DNA of 64,000 nt from Membranipora membranacea (taxonomy: Eukaryota; Bryozoa; Gymnolaemata; Cheilostomatida; Membraniporidae). A model generated the notes under the pieces. It worked only from the letters and a program-made list of their open reading frames with translations, was not told where the DNA came from and ran no database searches. The stretch spans positions 1,736,001-1,800,000 of the forward strand of contig OU612068.1 of assembly GCA_914767715.1 (NCBI GenBank). Direction: 5' to 3'. Both the position numbers and the translations under genes were made by a program. Shown in pieces: positions 25,301-37,539 of this stretch (positions within the stretch are counted from its first letter, which is position 1; each line of letters begins with the position of its first letter).

Positions 25301-26908
25301 GCTGTAATCCTCATCAAACCTTGAATGATCTCCATTCTTGTAGGGAGAAGTATTGGATGATCCTGGTTTTGATGTACCGATAGCATCATCTGCCTGGGAA
25401 TGCCATGGAGCCTGTACAGCTACACTCAGTGATGACAGCCATGCTGGGAGCCATTCTGTTCTCATAACCAACACGTAAGTTGTCATTTAGAATCAAATCC
25501 ACAATTTCTGCTCAAGTTGAGCTGCTGCCTTAACTCTTATCCTTCAAAGAGTACTTTGCCATGGAAAATGGATTAGTCAATCACACTTCATACCATTACC
25601 ATAACATTACCATACCATTCATATTGTTCCATAGATTGAAGATATGGAATGGACCGAAACAGCAACTGGACATGGATGAGAATGCAGCAGTCGGAAAAGC
25701 TTATCATATCAGCGGACATGCAAAGATTTTAACAAGCATAGGAAACCAGCAAGGACAGACGATTTCTATTACCATCGTGTTTACTTTTCAAGGTACGTGC
25801 TGACTCATCTGTTTCTTTTTCCTGCCAGACACCCGTAGATGATCTGGCCAAGCAAAAAATGATGTCAAAATTAATAACTACATTTCATCTCATTTGATTC
25901 ATTCATATATTACCTTTATCTATCGATCATTAAAATACCCTAGATTATTTAAGATCTCAGCCAGCTGCAATGCGAATTAGTGACTGGCTGAGGTGGGTTT
26001 CTCTATCAAGTAAATGCTGCAGCGTCAATGTAAATGTTAAATGGTAAATGTTAGCTTGCGTAAAGCTTAGCTATTTCAGGCATGTGTGAACTGTGTGATG
26101 CCGAACTTTTCCTGCAAATACGTTATTACTCTAGGATATCACACAATACATATATTGTAGATGGAACTAAGAGGTACAGAAAGACAAAGACTCTCAACAG
26201 TGCGAGGTTGGGTTGATCTGTCAGCAGATTATACTTTTCATGGTGAGGTATTTTAAAACAATTCGTAAATCAGATGTTTTGTTCAAATTGTGAAATGTTA
26301 AAGATATCAAAACATCAAATAGTAAGTAATGATTAAAATATTGATGTAAATAGTATCTATCATCTTCTTTATGAGATTTCAAAATGGCATTCTTTGATAA
26401 ATTTGATCTCAGCATGAAAATAGTTTCATTCTTTATTTTTCTGTAGATTTTGGCGAGCCCCTAACCAGACTGGAGTTGTACGTAGCCGGACCCGAAGCTG
26501 GAGTTAATTTTCTGGTTGACACTATGTCTGTCAAATTGGTAAGTACATAAACTTATCGTTGAGATTTTTGTAGAGATTCGCCTCTGGGCTGGTTTAAGTG
26601 GTCAGGTCCAACCTGGATTTGTAAAACTGATCTATCTATATCAATTCTTCAGTGGACAGGAAATTGGTGTTTGGTTGGTGTAGCTGTAGGTATATATAAA
26701 CCCCGTTAGGTTGTATATAAACCGTTTTCTAAGACTATTCAATATAAAGTGACATTGCTTCAGTTTTTATTTCAGGCTTACATAGCGTTCACAATTTCAC
26801 GTAGCATATTCAAAGAATTGTTATTCAGCTACTGTACCGATAAAACTTACTAGCCAGTGAGAAATTCAATCTGTATCACCATTTTTTCTAATTTTGCAGA
26901 TAATATAA
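22342..26908 (+). CDS. Secreted carbohydrate-binding protein: two CBM4/9-type modules, no GH10 domain; second module damaged
   Basis: Paralogue of the xylanase gene, head to head with it. Exons: 22,342-22,541; 23,081-23,238; 24,361-24,453; 24,637-24,728; 25,344-25,474; 25,635-25,792; 26,161-26,242; 26,447-26,538; 26,900-26,908. The signal peptide and the ILDDPGFDVP start of module 1 are almost the same as in the xylanase. Module 1 is intact. Exon 7 is 82 nt where its module-1 counterpart is 93 nt; the 11-nt loss shifts the frame into a stop at 26,214-26,216 (about 295 residues). Use of an internal CAG acceptor at 26,199-26,200 restores the frame: the exons then sum to 975 nt, or 324 residues, ending SVKLII. 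No catalytic exon is found before 28.5 kb. It may be a lectin-like xylan binder, a truncated paralogue or an early pseudogene. Confidence 0.75.
23690..24317. repeat. Homogeneous 20-bp minisatellite, about 31 copies
   Basis: Thirty consecutive identical units of TTGCTGTTAGAGACAATACT fill 23,701-24,300, with partial units at both ends. No variation is visible between units. It lies in intron 2 of the CBM paralogue, 44 bases before the exon 3 acceptor. There are no spacers, so it is not CRISPR-like. Confidence 0.97.
24528..24560. mobile_element. Micro-palindromic insertion, class B, 33 bp
   Basis: Ends CATAAACATATAAATA and the near-complement TATTTATATGTTTGTG. The flanks GATTTAAC (24,520-24,527) and GATCTAAC (24,561-24,568) match at 7 of 8. 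It lies in intron 3 of the CBM paralogue. Its termini are almost the same as those of 13,591. Confidence 0.75.
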
Positions 26909-27783
26909 TATTGTTGTCTGAAGACCCTATCTGGTTAGATACCACTACCACGACACCTAGAAGACAAGAAAACTGAAAACACCAGCGTACACAAAATTAT
27001 TATTATATATCGATATATTAATACTATGTGTTTCAGTATTTTATGTGTGTGTGTGTTCTGTCCATTGAAAACCTTTCTTCATTGGTCATCATACCATCAG
27101 ATAAGTAAAAGGTCTAAATTTGTCAATCAAAGCATCTATCTATGACACATAAGCCAGCATATAGTAAGTTATGTAGCATTGTCTGTAGCCTTGTAGGCAG
27201 CCTGTTTATCCCCTGACAGTTTAAAAGTTGGGCTGGATATTACCAGATAAACTGCGTCATAACATACACGTCAAAACTATGATAGTAAGAACAGGATAAA
27301 AACTAAATCACATTGCCGTTGGTCAATATTTTACCTTCTCCCACGAACAAAACATTGTTTTTTGGACAGTTTTATATATTTCCTGTTGTTTTCTGTATGT
27401 GTCATGAGTATACTGTCGACAGTTCCATTCTGTACTGGAACCACTGTTGCACATCACAGTGGATTGCCGCATGCTTAAAATGCACACCAAAGTTAGGGTC
27501 GGCATCTCTTTCTCATGTTTCATCCCTGGAGTTCGAATTAGGAATTTAGTAGAATACTGTGGTAAAACACACAAGGGCAGAAGACTTCCTACTATTATAA
27601 TACGCTTAATTCGACAGTGCAGGCAGCGCAGGATACGGTACAGGCCTACAATATGGTTGATTTCCATTTTAATTCACTGAGTTCTGATTTACACAGCCAT
27701 TTTTCTATCATATAATACTATGGCCATATATAAAGCCATGTATGGAATAAGTGGCATTGTAACATAGAGAGGACAGCAAGTTG
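26909..27783. other. 3' flank of the CBM paralogue, nothing recognised
   Basis: AT-rich, with a short (GT)n run near 27,044. ORFs of 78-114 codons on both strands overlap each other and resemble nothing known. No GH10 motif (no WDVxNE or TELD equivalent) was found on either strand. Confidence 0.5.
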
Positions 27784-28488
27784 TAGTCCGGTGGCAGCCC
27801 CCTCCTATCTTATCACTTCCATTTTCACTTTTGGATGGATAAGGTTTGTCAGTTGTTTCTCGTACAGTTTTTCATGCTGATCGCAATGGTAATATTGTAC
27901 CTTACACCAAGTTGCACAATCGGCCGCTAATTGCCAAAAACACTGCCGGTAAGATGATAGTTATATACAGGTGACATAAGGGGGTATTGCAACCGTTGTT
28001 GGCCACATCTCGGCTTTTTATAATAGCAGACCCATGTAAAGTTGTAGATCCACTAATTATGACATGCTCTTTCTGATTTTGGATGTTTTGAAACCATATC
28101 ATATTTTTTTGATCACTATCCCTTTTTTTGCGGGGTTGTCACTTTTTATAAGGTTGGTCATTCACTCAATATTTGAGATATCATGCTGATATTATACCAA
28201 AAACTGACCAAGGTATGTATAAATCTGATTGCAGAGTTTGAGTAGCCCAACTTATAAGGTGAGCACAGGACAGACCTTTGAAATCTAAAAAAAAACAGCA
28301 ATTCTGGCCATTTTCGGCAGCGTTTTTGGCAATTTGCTGCCTAATGTGCAACTTTGTGTAAGGTACATCATCACCATTGCGACCGCCTCAAAAAACTACC
28401 CTAGAATCCACACTTAGAATTTATCCATCCACTTTTGTAAATGAAGTTGCATTTCTAGCCACATTTTTGGTAGGCTGCCACTGGACTA
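27784..28488. mobile_element. Non-autonomous DNA element with long degenerate inverted ends, 0.7 kb
   Basis: The left end TAGTCCGGTGGCAGCC (27,784) pairs with the right end GGCTGCCACTGGACTA (28,473-28,488). Further in, 27,886-27,955 pairs imperfectly with 28,318-28,387, including GTACCTTACACC versus GTGTAAGGTAC and TTGCCAAAAACACTGCCG versus CGGCAGCGTTTTTGGCAA. The flanking TTG on both sides could be a 3-bp target duplication, which is weak evidence. No transposase is encoded. Confidence 0.75.
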
Positions 28489-28559
28489 TTGGCAGCATTG
28501 AGGAATTTAAATGCAACGAAGAATTCATTCCAACTACAAAAAAACATTAACCAACTTAC

Positions 28560-29705
28560 AAGTCACAAATAGATTTTGCATAATAAAACAGAACTAATAT
28601 ATATCAAGGCGTTCGACCGTTTGCAGCCTGCCATTCTCATTGAAAAGATGGAGAGATACAACTTCAATCCTCGTATCATCTCTCTAATATCAAACTTTCT
28701 AGATATGAGAATGCAATGTGTCAGGTATGGAGATCGGCAATCAAGCTATATATGCAGCAGTGTAGGCGCCCCTCAGGGAACCAAGCTGGGCCCGTGTTAT
28801 GGCTCATATACTCCAATGATCTTTCTGCTGAAGGGTTCAATCATATTAAATACGCTGATGACACCACCTTCTATACGTCAGTCACCAACTATAACAATAC
28901 ATCAGCAGTTTCACCAGCAGTTATATCCACTCTAAGATGGGCAGCAGATAATAGCATGCAGCTGAACCCAGAAAAGACCGAGGTGATGAACTCTAGTTTG
29001 AGCCATAAGCATCATTACAAACAAGATGTTGTGGTTGATGATTTATCTTTTTCTCCAAATTCATTTACAAATTTTTTAGGGGTTTTTATTGATAATAAGT
29101 TGTCTTTTAACAAACATGTAGACTCTTTAGTATCAGCTTGTAGCTCAAGATTATTTTTAATGAGGAAACTAAAGACAATTGGACTAAACAGTGATGGCTT
29201 AAAAGCTTTTTATTTGAGCAACATACGCTCAAAGCTTAGCTATGCTGCTCCGGCCTGGTATTCCTTGCTGGGCGAACATAACCGCGACAGACTTGAGAAA
29301 ATACAAAGAGCAGCTCTGAAGATAAATTTTCCAGATTTAGAATACGATCATAGATTATCAGTCTTAGGCATCCCAAAACTCTGTGATTTTCTTTTTGATA
29401 TCTCTTATTCACATTTTCTGCGTATAGTGAATAATGAATCACATCCTCTTTTTAGTGAACTACTTTTCAACAAGAATTCCAGAACATCCTCTCGAGCTAT
29501 ACAAATTTTTCGGCCAAAACTCTGCAGGACTGAAAGGCGGAGAAAAGGCTTTTTTAGTTTTTTCATGACCTATCATGACAACGGTCTCGTATATAAATAA
29601 TTTTTAGTGTGCTGTTTTTACTATGCCATACCATTGCTCGCATTCTGTACCATCTGTCATGATGATTGAATGAATACAAATCAAATCAAAAATCAAATCA
29701 AATCA
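28560..29705 (+). pseudogene. 5'-truncated LINE reverse transcriptase with one frameshift
   Basis: The sequence begins inside the RT domain (KAFDRLQPAILIEKM), so it lacks the endonuclease and the first catalytic Asp. It continues through [11 protein letters not shown], shifts frame by one lost base near 28,794, then reads LWLIYSNDL, KYADDTTFY (catalytic DD), [16 protein letters not shown] and IRSKLSYAAPAWY to a stop at 29,600. A 3' tail of AATCA-type repeats (29,678-29,705) fits a non-LTR element of the jockey/CR1 type. It is related to the fragment at 44,083-45,128. Confidence 0.9.
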
Positions 29706-30081
29706 AATATGTCAGATATATCTGATTATCTCTGTGCCATGACCAAGGAGTACTACTTGCATAGACAGTCTCTGTCTCTTGTAGTCAGCGGGTAATGGCG
29801 AGCACTGTGGCAGTGGCAACAGTGATGTCAGGGTCACAAAGTTTTCTAATGATGTACCGTATCAGCATATTGCAACAAAAGGTGACAATATCTGAGTACA
29901 CATCCAGAAATAGCTGGTGTTTATTTTGACGAATATAAATAGGGAGAGAAAAGAGAAATTTACAAAAAAAATTATCAATGTAATAAATAAATTCTGCAAA
30001 CATGTATTGTAATAATTTAGCTACCATAGTCAACACAACAATGTGACTAAGAGATGAATAATGCGAGCTGTAGATTTTCCA
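29706..30081. other. 3' flank of the methyltransferase gene
   Basis: No gene. On the minus strand an AATAAA (29,920-29,925) lies about 160 bases past the METTL25-like stop and is the best polyadenylation signal candidate. Confidence 0.4.
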
Positions 30082-33000
30082 TTACTCTTTCACTGCCACG
30101 ATGGCCATATTCCTTGGTGATATAGCCGGGTCAAATACTGGTATGAGGCGGCTAGAAATACCTGAAACAGAATAACAACATGTAGTGTAGAGTCTACCTA
30201 CTTCTAACACAAATTAAACTTGAGGAGCACAATCATTTTCCGGCTGTAACAAACGGAGTTTGGGAAATATAATAAAATTGTTTTCAGATCTAGATAAAAA
30301 GTTGTCTTCACTATTGGATAGACAAGACAACTCATTGATTGAATTGATTATGAGTAGGCCTTGTTCCATGAAACATTGACGTTCTACTTGTTCGATGGTG
30401 GTTGATGAATATTATATGGAGCATAGAAAGTATGAATCTGACAACTTTTATGCTCTTAGTTCATTCCTTGGCTAAAAACTCAGGACAAAAGACTCCCAAT
30501 TAGGTGCATCTTACTGGCCAGAAGGGTGTATATTTACCAAGAGACAATATTACTATAAATGAAACATAGAAGAACTGACCGTTTTCTGAAAGGTAAAGCA
30601 TTCTATCAAGTAAAATGTAAGCTTCAACAAGAGGAGCCAAGGCTAGCCTCACAGTGTATGCCCCGACCACAGCCCGCCAATGTGTCTCAATCATAGTCTC
30701 AGCTTCACTGATTTCTTCGTCAGATAGATCATAGGGAACACCCAGGCGCTGGAACGCTTTCTCACAATACCTGAATAATCAAGCGGATACAGAACCAAAT
30801 AAATATAACCATAAAGCTTTTATCCATCGTATTGAATTTATTTTCATTTTTCAATTGCAGTACTGTGTATGAAGGACAATATCTAGATGGGCCGAATATT
30901 TCACCAACACCAATGGTAGGGAGTATAACCTTGTAAGGAGTACAACTCATAAATTGGTTTGGCTTCAGTTTCAGCAGTTGGATGTTGTACACACATTTGA
31001 CGACAACAACAATAGCTGTTTATTACTGCTAACTGGGTATGAAAAACTTTGAAGATGAAAATAACATGTACAAATGTTCAAAAGAGTCAATGTATTTGGA
31101 CACATGAAGACCGAAGCTGTCGGCTAAATGAACTCAGTAAGTATTCACAGCGTGAGATAGTACTTACTCCTTGAAAGGTATTTTTTCAGAATTCTTTATT
31201 TTCAGCCTCTTGAACTGAATCTCGGATTTGTCTTTTCTTCTGTACAGTAAAACTTGTAACACTGATCTCACTACATGCCTCTTCAAACTCGACTCTTCAT
31301 CTTCAAATACAAAGGGGATATATAAACAATAGTAAGCATATTCTACACATCAGTTTACTTACATGTATGTGAATCCGATAAACACACAGACATAAATGTT
31401 CAATCTACTTGACTTAACGCCTGCCCTGGGAATTATAAATTTTTCAAGTTAGAATTACTGTTTTTGATGTCGATTATTGATTACAAAGTTAGACTGTAAA
31501 AACTAAACTTGCACTTATGTGTGTTTGTATAACTCTCAGGATTTCAGATTATTGTCTACGGTTATCAAAGAGCTAAAGATTTATTATAAGTCATCACTTT
31601 CTCGTTCCGAGTTTTTAGATCTATGTCTGTTTGTAAAAATAACAATCGCGTTTAGACGCTAGCCTCCCTACTCTGCTACAGTCTCTGGTCCGTCTGTTTA
31701 CATTACAATAATCTTTTGTACGCAAGTCAACACACAAACTCTCACCTCCATAGCAACCTATGCTGAGATATTCGTGATTTTTTTAGCACAGGAAACTGTT
31801 TCTACCTGGTATTAACTGGTATTCCTTTTGTGTAAATTTAGTAAAAATTTCCAACCTCAAAAACAAGCTGTGAAAAAAAACCATTGTAAGCTGATATTGG
31901 TGACCAAGAAAGGAGAATTTCTTCACCTTCATACATACCCAACAACCTCTGTCTATATTGTGACAAAAAGTGACATCCCATCTCCAGAGATTCATAAGTA
32001 CACAGGTTCTTATGATGAGGTAAAGTTTTCACGAATGCGCTCATTGGGAATCCTGCAGTCTGCTTACTACAACATAAAGTTTACAGAAATCAGGTGCCCT
32101 GGCAACAAACCGTCTAATGTTAATCAACGAAACTAATTATGAAGATTCACTATACCATACAGATCGAAGCAGCAATGACTTCAGATCTGATCTATGTAAC
32201 ATATAAAAGCAATGTGATATAGAAGATGAATTGCTCTGTAGATTTGACGTATTAATTCATGAAAATCATAATCATGCACTCTGTTCATCCAGTCATTTGG
32301 GAATAATAGTCGGTAATTACTCAGCATACTCTAAAACTGATCAATGACTTCCTGAGGAGTGGAAGTCGACTCAATCAGTGGGCAGATTGAACTTTTGATA
32401 GATAGAGAACACAAAATGTTGTATTGAGCACCTAACACAGTTTCAAGACAAGATGCTTTATTGTGTTCTTAACTTCTTAGAATAGCCTACCTTGATGTTT
32501 CTGCTTCACATGATAGTTTCATGTAGCAGCAGCCTACTGATGAGAGAGTTTTAGCACAGTCCAGATTTACGAAGACTTTAATCATAGTAGCAGATAAATC
32601 TCCGCAGGCGTGTAGCCCACTCAGGCATACCCGATCATCTACAATAATAGTCAAAAATATCTTACAATAATATTGTATCATTATCGTAGTTCTCTCTTCT
32701 TTGTATGTGTCATTACAGGTTTTTATGTCATTGGGACTGTCTGATTTTCTCCATGTCATAATTTAGAGAAGATCTACAATCCTACGTGTTAAACGAGAAT
32801 GTATGTCAAAAAAGCGAAGGTGTTCACTTCACACAATGAAATGTGGTGTAGAATTAGAAGTGGTCGCTGTGAAAAGGGAAGATGGAAAAAACACAATCAG
32901 ACAGATCAATACTTGAAAGAGAGGTCACACTTAGGGACACACTCAAACAGGCTCACACACTTACCCCTCTTAGACTTGCTCATTATTTCTAGCCGTTTTC

Positions 33001-36000
33001 TATTCACACCAGCACACACCACGTGCTTTAGAGAGCGAGCATTATATCTAGTTAGCGTAGAGTGACCGTTAAGGGATAAAGGTACGTCTAAATTAGGGTC
33101 ATAATAATCCACCACCATAGCAGAGCGACATTTATTTTCATTAGCCCAAGGCAAATCAAACCTCGGTAGGTCAGATGTAACACCCGTACCGCTAAGGCTA
33201 TCGTCGCCTGGTTCTGAGTCTAGTAGTAATCCTGACATTTTTGATGAGATATCTGTGAGAATATTAGAAGCTGTAGGTGCTGACTTCGCCTTATTCTGAT
33301 CTTGTTTTATGAGATCGATGAATTCCTGAGTTGTTATGTTTGAGTCTATCCAGTGAGATATGTGATTAGGTTTTGCTGTCGGCTCATGGCCTTTAACCTG
33401 CACAAGACACGGGGATATAGTATTAAACAGCAATACTAAAGCAGAGTTTTAGAGATTTTAGTAGAACTGAGATGAGGCTTATATAGCAATCCTGGACTGT
33501 TTTCATGCATATTTGGAGCAACAATCTTGTTGATGAGAACTTTTTTTTTATAATCAGCAATATTGCAGGGACTCGTGGAACTACATCATAAAAGGCTTTA
33601 TTGTGTTTTACCTGCTGTTTTGTTAGTAAGGATTCAGTTTGCCTGCAAATAGATGAAAAATCAATATTGTTAAAAGTACAATAAAATAGAAAGCTCTGAA
33701 ATGACATCTCAAATAGATAGACGGGTAGAATAAATCGGCTTGTTGCATAATCCAGAACAAAGGGCTGGCATACAATCAATAAGAGATCAATAATGCCTAG
33801 AGATTTAACAAATAAAGTGATAATTTAATCAGAGCATTATGCAACTAATTATCGGTCACTGCGCACTTAATGGTGGCTAATTCTACAATCTGATAATTGT
33901 CAAACGAAAGATAATAGGTTTATAGTAAAATATCTGTTTGATCAGGTTGTGAATGGAATAAATTGTGTGTTGGAGTCCTCAGAGAGAAGTAAAAAGGCTT
34001 GGTATAACAATACTCAACAAAATAGGCCTGATCTTTCGATATGATCATTGGTATTCAGTTGCATGTCGTATCATCGACACACTCCCAACCCCCTCAACCC
34101 GCACAGAGCATTCCATTAGTACCATCAAACAAGTATAGCTTGATCATAGTGTTATGGTATTCCGTGCATATTGAAACATAACTAAGTATTGTTTCTTTAA
34201 TATAAGTAATGTAACCTTACTTGTCGAGGCGTTGAGCTTTGGGAGAATGAGAGTCTGAGGCTTCTATAGTTGTCACTCGGAGATGTTTGTTAAAAGTGAG
34301 TAATCGAGAGAGATGTCCTAGACCAGCACCGATATCAACAACATGATCACATCCATTCTGCTTACACAGCGATGATAACATCTGGTAAAATCAATCACAT
34401 AGTATTATAATCATGACAATAAAAATATGAAAACTAAAAAATATATGTACAGTGACATTACCATAAATCTTGAGAACAGCAGGCATCAATAAAATAACCT
34501 TCCTAAATTCAGTAAATACATTCTTTAAATAAAAACTCACATGAGCCAGCAGGTCCACTTCGTGTCTCTTCTTAGCCTTGACACAGACACGGAAGTACTT
34601 CTCTAGTGCTGTGCCAAACACCCCATTATTATCGTTACCTCCATGTGACATACCGTCATTCTCCAAAGAATTAATATCCTGATTCAGGGCTAAGTCTAGA
34701 CACAGCTTACGGAAGCACAGCATTGACAGAGGTGGGATGGCTGTGGTTCTAAAATGATGGCAATCATGATTGGAAACTGATTGGATATTGTCGTATTTCT
34801 CACATACTGATTATTTCTGCATAAGTTAATCTGGTCTGTCAAAAACGCACAATTTTTGCTGGGGAATCTCGTTGCAAAGAATGAGTTACACATTCAAAAA
34901 CTATACACATCATCAAGTCAGACGAGGCATAATTACCCACCAAACTTTAGTAAAGAGCATAATACTTGTTCACAATGCAATACACAGTAGACCGAACATT
35001 CGACTGACGAGAAAGCATATCACTTAAAATGGAAAAGACATTATACAGCCTTCTCACCTCTGGGGCGGCGACCCTGGTTTTGCTGTTTCTTGATTTGTTT
35101 TGCTTCCCGGAGACCAATCTGGTAACAGCAGAGAAAGATCAGCAAGGCTACATTCGTCTAATAAATATTTGCTGAATGTTGATGGAAATTTGCCAGCGAT
35201 ATCTAAAGTGAAGTAATCCTGTGAAGAAAAATTGTTATCAGTATAATTTGATGTTATGAGTAGCACTAATGTTTCTGCTAGGTCTATGTTGTAAAGTTTA
35301 TCTATCAAACAGGTGATCATCGAGGAAAAATGATTATTCAACATTGGTGTGGTATAATAGCCCTTCCTTCATTGTTACATAGAGTTGGATAGGCGTTGGA
35401 TAGCTGAGCAGAATTGATGTCCTTTATAAGCAGGAATGTCGCATCAAGAAGCTTGTTTTACTACACTGTTTAAACCAACTCACAAGCAAGACGAAGATAC
35501 TGCTCGTGTCACACATGACAATGACAGTAATAAATTCAAAACTGTCCAGCATGCCTCTCCAAACAACATGACCGCAGCATATGATAATGGGCTCCATGAG
35601 CTTGTAAGCCTGTATTATTTGGTGGTTGGCACTAGACAAGAGCAAACTACTGAGGCAGTGGAAGTGCCAGCAGAACAGGGTGCCAGCCATGGGCACATGT
35701 GACATGTGGCACATAGATAGTGCAGTATCCATCCCATTGTGACACACTGGATGCCACTTCATAAACAATGAATTAAGCAATTTGAGAGCCTACATTCATG
35801 AATGAACCGAGTTTCTATGTAGATAGAAACGTTAGACAAACCAAGGAGTTAGCTCATTGGACAAACATGCCTGTAAGTAGTGTTCTGCAGTGGTCAATGA
35901 TGTGATGATGAATCACCCATGTATTTACAGTTAGGTTACTAAGTTTTCAAGATAATCTTCATCTTGGTACTCTACTCACAGTAGTGTAGGAGTTCATGAG

Positions 36001-36087
36001 CCAGTCATATTGTGAGAGTAGAAGATCTAGAGCCTTCAGTTGTGTCTTCAGCTGCAGTATTTGGCTATATGTAGTCGCTTGAGCCAT
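30082..36087 (-). CDS. METTL25/RRNAD1-family putative methyltransferase
   Basis: Exons found: 36,087-35,980; 35,218-35,058; 34,748-34,541; 34,381-34,221; 33,642-33,612 (31 nt); 33,397-32,965; 32,638-32,491; about 31,310-31,168; 30,770-30,580; 30,161-30,082. Family signatures are KKRHEVDLLAH, the SAM-binding motif VVDIGAGLGHLSR (about residues 173-185) with the acidic TIEAS strand after it, VCLSGLHACGDLS, SSVGCCYMKLS, LALAPLVEAYILLDRMLYL and the C-terminus IPVFDPAISPRNMAIVAVKE. Phases agree across all joins except between 32,491 and ~31,310. There one short exon (entering in phase 2, leaving in phase 1) is expected but was not found. An upstream in-frame Met at 36,153 could add 22 residues. 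The substrate is unknown; assignment to METTL25 rather than RRNAD1 (METTL25B) is not decided. Confidence 0.88.
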
Positions 36088-36569
36088 CTTTCTCCACAAT
36101 TGTTGACCAGCCAAGTTCCCACTGGAGAAATAAGTAGTGGGCAAATTTCTCATGTGGGATTTTTACATCTGTCTCTCTGTACACTCTATATTTCCATCGT
36201 GTCAATTTGAGTCTCACACTTATATACAAACTAGAGCTAACAGACTGACTTTCATGTTATATTTTTACATCGGGCTATCTCTTCAAACCCCACAAATACA
36301 AGAAAATACATTTGGAAACATGGGCTATCTACAAATTTAGAGGGCACAACTCCAAAACAGCAAGCACAATAAGAGGCCTAAAGCAGAATCTACTATGAAA
36401 ATAAATTATACATATACTATCACTGATATGGCTTTCCGCCTCACTGCATGTTGGTTTGAAATATATGCTGGTCACTAGTCTGGCCAATGTGCTGGAAATG
36501 TTTGGCGGGACAACACCTTCCTACCTAATTATGTACATTCGATATAGTCAAGACGCAATCACACTTTTT

Positions 36570-37030
36570 TTTTTTCCTGATGATTCTTAGCTCCTAGCGC
36601 CGACTTCAGCGTCGTGACTTCAGGAACGTTAAAAACTCATGAATCGTTTTACGTTTCCAGGTCATTTACCGGTAACCCAATAAGGAACAGCTTTACATCT
36701 AACCGGGGTTCAGGGCAGGGGCTGTTAACAGTGGGCAACCAGGCAGTAGACAGTTCCAGTCTTTGGCAGTTCTAACAAAAAAGAACCGGCGATAGTGCAG
36801 AGTGTTGGTAGATGGAATGAAATACTGCTGTGCATGGCGTCTGCAGGAGTGGTGTGTTGATCTAGACACATGTTCATTGATGATGTGAGGAGCATTAAAG
36901 TGGTATACTCGTTTTATTGTGTATCGGCTGTATGAAGAAATAGCGCATCAGCAGTACGAATTGATGTTATTGAATTTCTTGAATCTGATCAAACCAGACT
37001 GTGAACAAATTCCGTGCCCGTCTCTGCCAT
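36570..37030 (-). pseudogene. Remnant of a LINE ORF2 C-terminus
   Basis: On the minus strand 36,900-36,735 reads open as HFNAPHIINEHVSRSTHHS followed by a RTAKDWNCLLPG block. This is the typical end of non-LTR reverse transcriptase proteins (…FFxRTxxDWNxLP). The flanks in other frames have stops. No start, endonuclease or tail was seen. Confidence 0.65.
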
Positions 37031-37500
37031 ATATCCAGGTTACCATACAGGTCAGCTGTGGGTAATTAGCAGAACCAACAATTCGACCATTCAATCAATT
37101 TGTGATCGCCTGACGTCAGTTGGATAAGTTTTTCAAATGAATGAATCAATTGCCTATGAGTGCCTGTACATACATTACAACCCAGTGCATAGTTTTTCGA
37201 TGTCTGACCCAACTCTGCCTGAATTATGGGTAGTGGCATTCCCTTATCTGACCGCGCAGCCTACCCACAGTTGGTTTGGTTGTGGTTGATAATTAAACCT
37301 GGACTTAAAGTAACCAAGCACAGGCCAATGACCTCCCTCTAGTTCATTGAAAAGGTTTTGTGTATTTTAATCGTTACTTACACAAAACTAATGTCTCTGC
37401 TAAAAAACTGTCAGCAGTTTCAACAGTACCTGTCGTGAGTATTGATGATACCTTCACAGAGCGAATTGTTTCTGTATAGAAATAAATCTATCCATGTATC

Positions 37501-37539
37501 CAGATTATGAAGATAGATATTATAGAATATTAGTCTCTG
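37501..37539. mobile_element. Micro-palindromic insertion, class A, 39 bp
   Basis: Starts CAGATTATGAAGATA and ends TAGTCTCTG. It is flanked by a perfect 7-bp repeat ATGTATC (37,494-37,500 and 37,540-37,546). The inverted pairing is imperfect, as expected for an older copy. Confidence 0.7.

Noticed and set aside
25028-25486. 152-codon ORF on the minus strand
   Set aside because: It is antisense to exon 5 of the CBM paralogue, has no recognisable motif and its opening arises from the opposite coding strand.
27323-27667. Overlapping 77-114-codon ORFs on both strands
   Set aside because: They overlap in antisense, lack splice-site context or motifs, and are about the length expected by chance over many kb.
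35805-35835. Hairpin GTTTCTATGTAGATAGAAAC as a micro-insertion
   Set aside because: No target-site duplication; treated as a chance palindrome.
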